Of a DNA stretch of 64,000 nucleotides, positions 49,298 to 57,209 are shown piece by piece. The stretch is taken from assembly GCF_900108915.1 (NCBI RefSeq), contig NZ_FNYH01000001.1, positions 124,001 to 188,000 of the forward strand, read 5' to 3'. Made by a program: the position numbers and the translations under genes. Every line of letters begins with the position of its first letter. The first letter of the stretch is position 1. The stretch comes from Allopseudospirillum japonicum. GTDB lineage: Bacteria; Pseudomonadota; Gammaproteobacteria; Pseudomonadales; Halomonadaceae. Under the pieces are notes generated by a model. That model was not told the origin of the DNA and did not search any database. It saw only the letters and a program-made list of their open reading frames with translations.

Positions 49298-50776
49298 TTA
49301 ACGATCCTGCGGGAAAACTTTAAAGTCTACATTAGAGATTTTTTGCAGGATACGAACGACTTGGCAGCTATAACCAAACTCGTTGTCATACCATACATAA
49401 AGCACCGCTTGCTGACCACTAATGATAGTGGCTTTACCGTCTACAATTCCTGCGTGACGGTTGCCCACAAAGTCAGAGGAAACTACTTCAGGCGAGTCAA
49501 CATAATCAATTTGTTTTTGCATTGGTGAGTACAACGAAGTCCAACGCAGGTATTCATTCATTTCCTCAACTTGCGTTTCTTTTTCTAACGTCAAGTTAAG
49601 AATCGCCATAGAAACGTTTGGCGTTGGTACACGAATCGCATTACCTGTTAGCTTGCCTTTTAATTCAGGTAGCGCCTTAGCCACAGCCTTAGCTGCACCT
49701 GTTTCTGTCAATACCATGTTTAAAGGTGCAGAACGACCACGACGCTCAGCCTTGTGATAGTTATCAATCAGGTTCTGATCATTGGTGTACGCGTGTACCG
49801 TTTCTACGTGGCCGTGATGAATACCAAATTTATCATTAATGGCCTTCAATACAGGTACAATCGCATTCGTTGTGCAAGATGCTGCTGATAAAACCTGATC
49901 TTCGGCACTAATTTCATCATCATTAATACCGAATACGATATTTTTGATATCGCCTTTGCCAGGTGCAGTTAATAAAGCGCGCGCGACACCCTTCGCTTTT
50001 AAGTGCAAGCCTAAGCCCGCTTCATCACGCCATTTACCCGTATTATCCACCACAACGGCTTTGTCAATACCATATTGGGTATAGTCAATTTGATCTGGAG
50101 CGTCTGAGTAGATAATTTGTACATAATTGCCATTGATCATCATGGCATTATTTTCTACATCGACTGAAATCGTTCCTTGGAATGGACCATGCACAGAATC
50201 ACGACGCAGCAAGCTAGCCCGCTTTTCTAAATCGGCGGCACTGCCTTGACCACGCACTACAATCGCACGCAAGCGTAGTAAGCTACCACCGCCTGCCTTT
50301 TCAACCAAAATACGCGCAACCAAACGACCGATACGACCAAAGCCGTATAAAACGACGTCTTGTGGTTCACCACCTTGGCTAGATTCTTGGTATTGGCCTA
50401 CTACTTCAGCTAACTCATCACGCAAGAAGGCTTCTACATCACGGCCGGCATTTTCTTGCTTAAATTTAACCGCAAGTTTACCTACATCCACGTGTGCTGG
50501 GCCTAAGTTCAACTTCAGCATGGCGTCCAACAGAGCATGGGTGTCTTCAACGGCCAGCTCAGTTTCTTCGACCTTACGCACAAAGCGGTGATCTTTAAGA
50601 ATACGAATCACAGAGCGATTAACTAGTGCACGTCCATAGATAGAAGTGACCACATTATACTTACGGTACAATTGGCCAATCATAGGAATCATGGCTTCAG
50701 CAGCCGCTTCACGCGCTTGCCACTCTTGGAAATAAGTATCTAGCTTATCTTGACTCACAGGCTTGCCTCTTTGCAT
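49298..50776 (-). CDS. gap: Glyceraldehyde-3-phosphate dehydrogenase, long form
   Basis: 492 aa, about 150 residues longer than canonical GAPDH. Residues 1-135 are an extra helical, charged N-terminal region. The NAD fold begins VVLYGFGRIGRLVARIL. The catalytic Cys301 is in SAASCTTNAIVPVL, and the His lies in VHAYTNDQNLIDNYH. The C-terminal WYDNEFGYSCQVVRIL is canonical. The closest remembered relatives are the long GAPDH-like proteins beside nqr in Pseudomonas, thought to act in gluconeogenesis. The neighbouring nqr operon repeats that arrangement. Confidence 0.93.
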   Translation of the reverse strand: MQRGKPVSQDKLDTYFQEWQAREAAAEAMIPMIGQLYRKYNVVTSIYGRALVNRSVIRILKDHRFVRKVEETELAVEDTHALLDAMLKLNLGPAHVDVGKLAVKFKQENAGRDVEAFLRDELAEVVGQYQESSQGGEPQDVVLYGFGRIGRLVARILVEKAGGGSLLRLRAIVVRGQGSAADLEKRASLLRRDSVHGPFQGTISVDVENNAMMINGNYVQIIYSDAPDQIDYTQYGIDKAVVVDNTGKWRDEAGLGLHLKAKGVARALLTAPGKGDIKNIVFGINDDEISAEDQVLSAASCTTNAIVPVLKAINDKFGIHHGHVETVHAYTNDQNLIDNYHKAERRGRSAPLNMVLTETGAAKAVAKALPELKGKLTGNAIRVPTPNVSMAILNLTLEKETQVEEMNEYLRWTSLYSPMQKQIDYVDSPEVVSSDFVGNRHAGIVDGKATIISGQQAVLYVWYDNEFGYSCQVVRILQKISNVDFKVFPQDR

Positions 50777-50924
50777 AGGTTACTGGCGGTGAGTAGCCAA
50801 CTACTCGCCCACTCTCAAGGGAGGGGATGAAAAACTCGCGTATTATGCTTGCTCCTTAGCAGACACGCAAATTTAATCCCCAGATTTCCGACTTAAGTCA
50901 TGCCAAAGTCTATGCAATCGTAGG

Positions 50925-50961
50925 CTTTCTTAGTGATGCTAAGAAAGAAGTCGCTTATAAT
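50925..50961 (+). promoter_or_regulatory. Candidate promoter with overlapping 9-bp dyad
   Basis: A perfect TATAAT lies at 50956-50961, 37 nt before the ATG of the small basic protein. CTTTCTTAG-N5-CTAAGAAAG (50925-50947) covers the expected -35 position, where no TTGACA-like hexamer is seen. The dyad could be an operator for an activator or repressor, or serve the divergent gap promoter. Confidence 0.5.
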
Positions 50962-50997
50962 ACTTTTTAATATTTTTTTCTAATACTGGGGAAACAA

Positions 50998-51216
50998 ATG
51001 ACTCGACGTAAAAAAACACGGTCCTTAGCAGACCGTGTCAACTTAAAAACCGGGCGCAAATCTGATTTTAAATCCTTACGTCAACGTGAAGCAGAAAAAG
51101 GTGACCCTGCACCTTTGACCCGGTTCGCATTGAAAAAGCGTAAACAACGCCAACAGCAAGCGGCACGTAAACAAGCACGCTTACAAGCCGCAGAAACAAA
51201 GGTTACACCAAGTTAA
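50998..51216 (+). CDS. Small highly basic protein of unknown function
   Basis: 72 aa, rich in Lys, Arg and Gln (MTRRKKTRSLADRVNLKTGR at the start, KKRKQRQQQAARKQAR towards the end). GGGG lies 7 nt before the ATG and a TATAAT box stands upstream, supporting expression. I do not recognise the family. Composition suggests RNA or ribosome association, which is inference. It converges with the Leu/Phe/Val dehydrogenase gene, whose 3' end it overlaps by 4 nt. Confidence 0.65.
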   Translation: MTRRKKTRSLADRVNLKTGRKSDFKSLRQREAEKGDPAPLTRFALKKRKQRQQQAARKQARLQAAETKVTPS

Positions 51217-52313
51217 GCTGAAGCACTTGCCATTGCTTGCGTATGTCTTGCTGCTTGCGCATGAGATAAACAATGCAAGGCTGTTTCTTGTGCTATATCG
51301 GCTGTTGATCTGCCTTGGTGCTGCGCTTGTTGATAAATACCGTGCAAGCGCTCTCCTATTTGTTCAATATGTGCTTGTACCTGCGCGGCTTGATACTGAC
51401 CTTGGCTCTCATAAGCCACATCAATCAAGCCACCTGCATTAATGACATAATCAGGCGCATACAAGATACCTCTGCGCTTTAATGCATCAGCAACACGCAT
51501 ATCCTCCAATTGATTATTGGCTGCACCTGCTATCACTTTGGCTTTTATAGAAGCTGCACGTGCTTGCGTTAACACCCCACCCAAAGCACAAGGTGCGATA
51601 ACATCTAAGTCTGCATGCCAGAAATCTTCTTCTGTAAGCACTTGTGCGCCGAATACCTGTGCACATTTTGTTTGCTTATCAGCATCAATATCTTGTACAT
51701 ACAGGCGCGCGCCTTGCGCATGCAGTAGGTGTGCTAACGCCATACCCACTTGCCCTAATCCTTGAATTCCAATGCGTAAACCGCGTAAGTCTTGCCGCTG
51801 TAAACGAAAAGCAACACTCGCTTGAATACCGACATACACCCCATACGCAGTAGAAGGGGAAGGATCACCAGAACGCCATCCACCGCCAATGCAAGGCTTT
51901 TGCTGAATACCCACAACATAATCACAGACTTGCGCGACCTGATGTAAATCCTGTACACAAGTGCCCGAATCTTCTGCAGTGATATAAAGACCCTGCAAAT
52001 TTTGCACTGCATCCCCAAAAGCACGCCATAACTGAGGCGATTTGTCCTTACGTGGATCAGCTAAAATAACTGCCTTACCTCCACCTAATGGCAGACCTGC
52101 CAAAGCCGCTTTATATGTCATGCCTTCGGAAAGACGTAGCACATCGGCCAAAGCTTCTGTTTCTGATGCGTAAGGGTACATACGGCATCCACCTAAAGCC
52201 GGTCCAAGTCTTGTATTATGCAAAGCGATAATGGCTTTTAATCCAACAGCCTTATCTTGTATAAATACCAGCATTTGATGATCATGCATGGCTTCATGAG
52301 TAAAAACGGACAT
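51213..52313 (-). CDS. Leucine/phenylalanine/valine dehydrogenase
   Basis: 366 aa NAD-dependent amino-acid dehydrogenase. ATG 52313 is chosen because AGGAGGTG lies 4 nt upstream; a longer frame to 52424 would run into the preceding gene. The dimerisation domain holds LGPALGGCRMYPY and the catalytic Lys in GLPLGGGKAVI. Next come TAEDSGTCVQDL and the NAD motif GIQGLGQVGMALAHLL. It deaminates branched-chain or aromatic amino acids to 2-oxoacids. It begins 10 nt after the 2-oxoacid:ferredoxin oxidoreductase on the same strand, so products would feed that enzyme or the reverse. Confidence 0.9.
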   Translation of the reverse strand: MSVFTHEAMHDHQMLVFIQDKAVGLKAIIALHNTRLGPALGGCRMYPYASETEALADVLRLSEGMTYKAALAGLPLGGGKAVILADPRKDKSPQLWRAFGDAVQNLQGLYITAEDSGTCVQDLHQVAQVCDYVVGIQQKPCIGGGWRSGDPSPSTAYGVYVGIQASVAFRLQRQDLRGLRIGIQGLGQVGMALAHLLHAQGARLYVQDIDADKQTKCAQVFGAQVLTEEDFWHADLDVIAPCALGGVLTQARAASIKAKVIAGAANNQLEDMRVADALKRRGILYAPDYVINAGGLIDVAYESQGQYQAAQVQAHIEQIGERLHGIYQQAQHQGRSTADIAQETALHCLSHAQAARHTQAMASASA

Positions 52314-52323
52314 GATCCACCTC

Positions 52324-55300
52324 CTAGCTTGCACGCTGAATGACTTCAACCAACTTGTGGCCAGTCTGTACCCAATCTGCTTGCGGACGTTCAAAAGCAC
52401 GCCATAAAGCAGCACGTTTTTCACTCACTTGTTGATACGCTTGAAGACGTACATGACCAAAACCCCGCACCTCTTGTGGCCAAGCTGCCAGTGCCAACGC
52501 ATATTGATAGTTATTAGCTTGGGTTTCATGGAGCAAACGCTGCATATCCTGCTCAAACAAATGCCGCCAATGTTGATGCTGACGCCCTTCTTCTGTATAC
52601 GCAAACACATCCCAAGGTGTACCCCGTAATGTTTTAGCTTTCGCCAATAACGGAAAAAGCTTAAACATCCAAGCGCCAAAGTTACCCTTGGTTGGCACAC
52701 CTTTTGTGGATATATGCCGCAACCCTGGCAATGCAAGATGCACACGCACCCTTTTGTAATCTGGGAACTCAGCAGCAAGCTGTTGCCAAAATGCTGGCGC
52801 GCTATAAAGCCGTGCCACCTCGTACTCATCTTTAACCGCTAACAAATGTACATAAGAAATGGCTAGCGCCCGCGTTAATGCATACGGCGTACTTGTGTAA
52901 CGACTGACAAAAGGCCATTGAGCTTCTTGATCTTGTACTGCCTGAATAGCCTTTACATAGGCTTGTGCATAAGCGGCATCTTGATAATCAGTTAAATAGC
53001 GTGCGTATTCATCCACTAGATCTGCTAACGGCGCTGTTTGTGGATCAAGTACCAGTGTCGCAGGAGCCTCTAGCGGCTGCTTGACTGGCAACTGCTTACA
53101 TAGCTTAGAAAGGCCTTGCGGATCAAAAGCCAACCAACGCCCATAGTAAAAGGCTGCCAAATTTAAATCGACATCCACCTGATTGATACGAATCGCTGTT
53201 TCTAAAGAGGATGCCTGCACAGGCAAGCAACCTAACTGGTAGGCATACCCCAACATTAATACATTAACGTAGGTAGATTCGCCCAGTAGCTTTTGTGCCC
53301 ATTGGGTAAAGTTTAAAGCTTGATATTGCGCACTTGCTGCTTGAATCCGTGCCTGCATACTTTTTGCAGGGAAACTTGCATCACGTTGGCGGGTAAAGTC
53401 TGCGGTCATCACCACTTGGGTATTAATCACACTACGGCTAGTATGCACGTCCAAACGGGATAGGGCCTCATCACTACTTGCGACCACTTGATCGACACCA
53501 ATCAAGACATCTGCATCAGCAAGCGCGATACGAGGTGCACTGAGTTGGCCTTGATGGGTAGCAATTTGAATATGGCTCATCACAGCGCCGAATTTTTGCG
53601 CTAACCCCGTTTGATCAAGGGTTGTCACCCCTTTTTGTTCTAGATGTGCTGCCATCCCTAACAAAGCCGAGGCTGTGACAATGCCTGTTCCTCCAACTCC
53701 AGTCACCAATACACGCCATACCTCTTGATCTAGTGGCAAGTGAGGTGCTGGCAGATCAGGTATAGAATCTAAAGGAATTTTAAGCTGGGTTTTATTACCA
53801 ACTCTAGTCTCGGCCACTTCAACAGAGACAAAACTGGGGCAAAAGCCTTGCGCACAAGTGTAGTCTTTATTACAACTGGATTGATCAATTTGCCGCTTAC
53901 GTCCAAAAAGACTCGGTTTGGGGATAATCGATAAACAATTCGATTGCACACTGCAATCACCGCAAGCATCACACACAGCTTCATTAATGAAGAAACGCTT
54001 ACTTGGTTCTGCCAAACGACCATTTTTACGCCGACGGCGTTTCTCCGCTGCACAGGTTTGCACATAGACCAAAACACTGACACCAGTTTGCTGGCGTAAA
54101 TCTTGCTGCACCTGATCCAGCTCTGTGCGTTCATATACAGGCACCTGTGCTGGCAAATCCAGTGCGTGCATTGCGGCTACATCTTCAGCAACCACAACGA
54201 CTTGTCGCACGCCTTCTGCGATAACTTGACGAATCAAGCTAGGTACATCTAAAGGGCCATCAACTGGCTGCCCACCTGTCATGGCAACTGCATCATTATA
54301 AAGTAACTTAAAGGTAATATTGACTTGAGCAGCAACGGCGGCACGAATCGCTAAACTGCCAGAATGATAATAAGTACCATCACCTAAATTTTGGAAAATA
54401 TGGGTTTCTTCAGTAAAAGGCGCCTGACCTATCCAAGTTACGCCTTCACCGCCCATATGGGTGAAGGTGGCGGTCTGCCGGTCCATCCAATTCACCATAT
54501 AGTGGCAACCAATACCTGCCACGGCACGACTGCCTTCAGGGACTCGAGTGGACGTATTATGCGGGCATCCAGAACAAAAATGTGGCGTGCGCTCAACATG
54601 AGCCAAGGTATTGAGCGCCTTAAGACGTTCAGTTTCCTGTTCAAGCAGCTGCAGACGCGCTTTGATTTGCTTGTCTTGATGACGGCCCTGCAAATATTTT
54701 GCCAATACACGGCTAATATCCACTGGTGTTAATTCCAGAGTGGAATCCAGTTGTCTGTTACCTTGCGCATCATATTTGCCAGTGATTTTTGGGCGACGCG
54801 CTAATCCGTATAAAATATCTTTAATTTGCGGCTCTAATAAAGGACGCTTTTCTTCAATGACCCACAGCTCGCGCAGACCTTGAGCAAAGGTTTTAATACC
54901 TTCAGGTTCTAACGGCCAACTCATAGCGACCTTATAAATACGCACCCCTAAGGATCGTAAATGGGCTTCATCCAGATGTAGATCGGCCATGGCTTGGCGC
55001 AAATCTAACCAAGATTTCCCCGTTGTTACAATGCCTAACCAAGCATCAGGATTTGTTAAAACAGTTTTATCCAACTGATTCGCACGTACAAACGCTTGAG
55101 CAGCCGCTAGCTTATGATGATGTAAACGCGCTTCTTGTTGGATCGGAGGGTCTGGCCAGCGGATATTTAATCCACCTTCGGGCATGACAAAATCTGTGGG
55201 TAAACGTATTTTTACCCTACTTGTATCTAAGGAAACACTCGCAGAAGCATCCATCTGTTCAGCAATCGCCTTCAAGCCAACCCAGCAACCGCTATAGCGT

Positions 55301-55938
55301 GATAATGCCCAGCCATATAAGCCATAATCGAGAATTTCCTGGATGCCTGCAGGATTGAGTACAGGCATCATAGCGTCCATAAAAGCAAATTCGCTTTGGT
55401 GAGGTAAAGACGAAGATTTACAAGCATGATCATCACCAGCAACGGCAAGCACGCCGCCCCAAGCGGAAGTCCCTGCAGCATTGGCATGCTTGAATACATC
55501 ACCACAACGATCCACCCCTGGACCCTTACCATACCAAAGCCCAAATACCCCTGCGTATTTTGCTTTCTCAAATAAATTAACTTGTTGACTTCCCCAGACG
55601 CTTGTTGCACCTAAGTCTTCATTTAAGCCTAGCTGAAAATGAATATGAGCCTCTTCCAGCAAGTCTTTGCATTGCCACAAATGTTTATCTAAAGCCCCTA
55701 AAGGCGAGCCTCGATAACCAGAGATAAAGCCTGCCGTTTCTATCCCTTGGGCTTTATCTGAAGCTGCTTGCATTAAGGGTAAACGAACTAGAGCTTGTAC
55801 ACCGCTTAACAGCACACGGCCTTGTTGTGCTCGATATTTATCAAGAAGGGAAAGATCAGCCGCAGCAGAAGTTTGCCTGCGCTCAGCTTGATCTATTGTA
55901 TTTGTCTGAGGATCAAAAATATGCACATTAGAAGACAT
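52324..55938 (-). CDS. Indolepyruvate ferredoxin oxidoreductase family protein (fused IorA-IorB)
   Basis: 1204 aa fused 2-oxoacid:ferredoxin oxidoreductase, TPP-dependent, converting aryl or branched 2-oxoacids to acyl-CoA with reduced ferredoxin. The N-terminal region has FISGYRGSPLGALDKHLW (TPP pyrimidine domain). FCSGCPHNTSTRVPEGS and AGIGCHYMVNWMDR, then NLGDGTYYHSG, form the TPP domain. Ferredoxin-like cysteines lie in CDACGDCSVQSNCLSI and CNKDYTCAQGFCPS. The gamma-type domain begins VTGVGGTGIVTASALLGMAA. This long fused type is common in proteobacteria. It is followed directly by the amino-acid dehydrogenase. Confidence 0.92.
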   Translation of the reverse strand: MSSNVHIFDPQTNTIDQAERRQTSAAADLSLLDKYRAQQGRVLLSGVQALVRLPLMQAASDKAQGIETAGFISGYRGSPLGALDKHLWQCKDLLEEAHIHFQLGLNEDLGATSVWGSQQVNLFEKAKYAGVFGLWYGKGPGVDRCGDVFKHANAAGTSAWGGVLAVAGDDHACKSSSLPHQSEFAFMDAMMPVLNPAGIQEILDYGLYGWALSRYSGCWVGLKAIAEQMDASASVSLDTSRVKIRLPTDFVMPEGGLNIRWPDPPIQQEARLHHHKLAAAQAFVRANQLDKTVLTNPDAWLGIVTTGKSWLDLRQAMADLHLDEAHLRSLGVRIYKVAMSWPLEPEGIKTFAQGLRELWVIEEKRPLLEPQIKDILYGLARRPKITGKYDAQGNRQLDSTLELTPVDISRVLAKYLQGRHQDKQIKARLQLLEQETERLKALNTLAHVERTPHFCSGCPHNTSTRVPEGSRAVAGIGCHYMVNWMDRQTATFTHMGGEGVTWIGQAPFTEETHIFQNLGDGTYYHSGSLAIRAAVAAQVNITFKLLYNDAVAMTGGQPVDGPLDVPSLIRQVIAEGVRQVVVVAEDVAAMHALDLPAQVPVYERTELDQVQQDLRQQTGVSVLVYVQTCAAEKRRRRKNGRLAEPSKRFFINEAVCDACGDCSVQSNCLSIIPKPSLFGRKRQIDQSSCNKDYTCAQGFCPSFVSVEVAETRVGNKTQLKIPLDSIPDLPAPHLPLDQEVWRVLVTGVGGTGIVTASALLGMAAHLEQKGVTTLDQTGLAQKFGAVMSHIQIATHQGQLSAPRIALADADVLIGVDQVVASSDEALSRLDVHTSRSVINTQVVMTADFTRQRDASFPAKSMQARIQAASAQYQALNFTQWAQKLLGESTYVNVLMLGYAYQLGCLPVQASSLETAIRINQVDVDLNLAAFYYGRWLAFDPQGLSKLCKQLPVKQPLEAPATLVLDPQTAPLADLVDEYARYLTDYQDAAYAQAYVKAIQAVQDQEAQWPFVSRYTSTPYALTRALAISYVHLLAVKDEYEVARLYSAPAFWQQLAAEFPDYKRVRVHLALPGLRHISTKGVPTKGNFGAWMFKLFPLLAKAKTLRGTPWDVFAYTEEGRQHQHWRHLFEQDMQRLLHETQANNYQYALALAAWPQEVRGFGHVRLQAYQQVSEKRAALWRAFERPQADWVQTGHKLVEVIQRAS

Positions 55939-56188
55939 GGCCCACCTCCATTGGATTTATCAGAAGGCAACACCCTAAAACCTTACGGATACGTCAATTT
56001 TAGAGTGGGCGCTTTACCCGATTCGCTTGTGGCTTAAGTAAAGCTTAATACCAAGGGTGCACAGACAATGCCAAATTATTTTTCTATATTATTTTCAGTA
56101 GCTTAACTTAGAAAAATCAACAAAATTAGCACCTCTTTTGGTGGTTTTGTTACTTTGTGACCCAAAAGTCACATAAGGTGATAAGACC
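55939..56188. promoter_or_regulatory. Upstream region of the ior-dehydrogenase unit with a 6-6-6 dyad
   Basis: 250 bp of non-coding DNA. TGTGAC-CCAAAA-GTCACA at 56156-56173 is a perfect dyad about 220 nt before the oxidoreductase ATG. It resembles a CRP site but with two extra bases between TGTGA and TCACA, so I do not call it CRP. The owner may be another regulator. No other structure is seen. Confidence 0.4.
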
Positions 56189-56214
56189 AAAAAAAACGCC
56201 TTCTACAGAAGGCG
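56189..56214 (-). terminator. Intrinsic terminator after the ArsR gene
   Basis: On the minus strand, a CGCCTTC/GAAGGCG stem (56197-56214) with a tetraloop is followed by eight T residues, 31 nt beyond the stop. Confidence 0.9.
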
Positions 56215-56244
56215 CTGAATAAAAATCACATATGACTTTAAAAA

Positions 56245-56574
56245 TTAATGCGTGCAATACAGGCTACGTAGGGTTTGAATCACTGCACGTGCTTGATCAC
56301 CATTTAAGGAATAATAAATTGTTTGCGATTCACGCCGTGTACGTACCAAATTATCACAACGTAAAATAGCCAAATGCTGCGATAAAGCAGATTGACTCAA
56401 ATCCAAGCACTGATTGAGCTGAGATACAGAAAGTTCACGCCCCTCGAGATAGCACAAAATCATTAAGCGATTTTCGTTGGCAAGCGCTTTTAAAAGCACT
56501 GTCGCTTCTTTGGCGTTGTCTCGTAATTCCGTCACGTTAAGTTCGCATTCCTGTGAGTCAGTCGATACTGTCAT
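56245..56574 (-). CDS. ArsR-family regulator resembling SqrR/BigR/YgaV sulfide sensors
   Basis: 109 aa winged helix-turn-helix repressor (LLKALANENRLMILCYLEG, then LSQSALSQHLAILRCDNLV). Cys41 and Cys107 match the positions of the persulfide-sensing cysteine pair of Rhodobacter SqrR, and the protein aligns well with E. coli YgaV (ILC motif and terminal YC). No metal-binding ELCVCDL motif is seen, so sulfide or oxidative sensing is preferred over arsenic. No sulfide-detoxifying gene lies beside it. It is divergent from prpE across 635 bp. Confidence 0.82.
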   Translation of the reverse strand: MTVSTDSQECELNVTELRDNAKEATVLLKALANENRLMILCYLEGRELSVSQLNQCLDLSQSALSQHLAILRCDNLVRTRRESQTIYYSLNGDQARAVIQTLRSLYCTH

Positions 56575-57209
56575 CTAGTTTATACCTGCTATCGCTAAAT
56601 TAGCAAAAATTTTTATTGTGTTACAGAAGGCTTGGATTACTCAAGATCTGTCTCACTTGGCAAGTGTTGCCCCTCGTATATTACGTTGGATAAACATCCA
56701 CTTGTTTGCGCAATAAAGTTACCTCAATGCGGCAAAATATCCCTTTGAAAAAAGGGTTAAACCTCTAGGATAACTTAAGGGTGGTACCGCTTTGCCTGAG
56801 GCAAACGCGCATTATAGAAGAGTTTAGCCGGTATACAAAACTTGCACGCTTTTCTTTTGATCTAATGCAGATCTTATACATAAAAGGGTACACATCTGCT
56901 CTATCATTTTTAGCTTTATTGTCAACAAGCTTCCCTTTTTTATCTCTTTTTTTTCTAAAAATAGATGGATATTTTCTCAATGAATTTCCCTAATCAATAC
57001 ACAAAGATGCTTGATCTAGTAGGCACATGTTCACCTTTTGTCTTAGTTTCAGATGTGCACAGATGAATTAAAGTAAGGGCTTGCTTGGTGAGCAATTGTT
57101 AACAATAAGGGTAGCGTGCGCTCATTTTGCGCATTGAAGTGCCCAAGATCCCACAACAGACACTGTTGTTTACATCAACAACGACCAAAATAAGAGAGGT
57201 CCTTGCTTC
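56575..57209. other. Long intergenic region between arsR and prpE
   Basis: 635 bp without a supported gene. It contains a CCCTTT-GAAA-AAAGGG hairpin at 56741-56756 and a T-box-like 13-mer AGGGTGGTACCGC at 56778-56790. Directly after that comes a TTTGCC-TGA-GGCAAA hairpin (56791-56805). A palindrome ATTGTTAACAAT lies at 57095-57106 and a dyad GTTGTT-N6-AACAAC at 57165-57182, 27 nt before prpE, which could be an operator for that gene. Length and dyads suggest complex regulation or an unannotated small RNA. Confidence 0.5.

Noticed and set aside
56156-56173. CRP operator
   Set aside because: TGTGA and TCACA are separated by eight bases instead of six; kept only as an unnamed dyad.
56781-56993. 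70-codon frames on both strands in the arsR-prpE gap
   Set aside because: No supporting start signals and unusual composition; they look like chance frames in AT-rich DNA.
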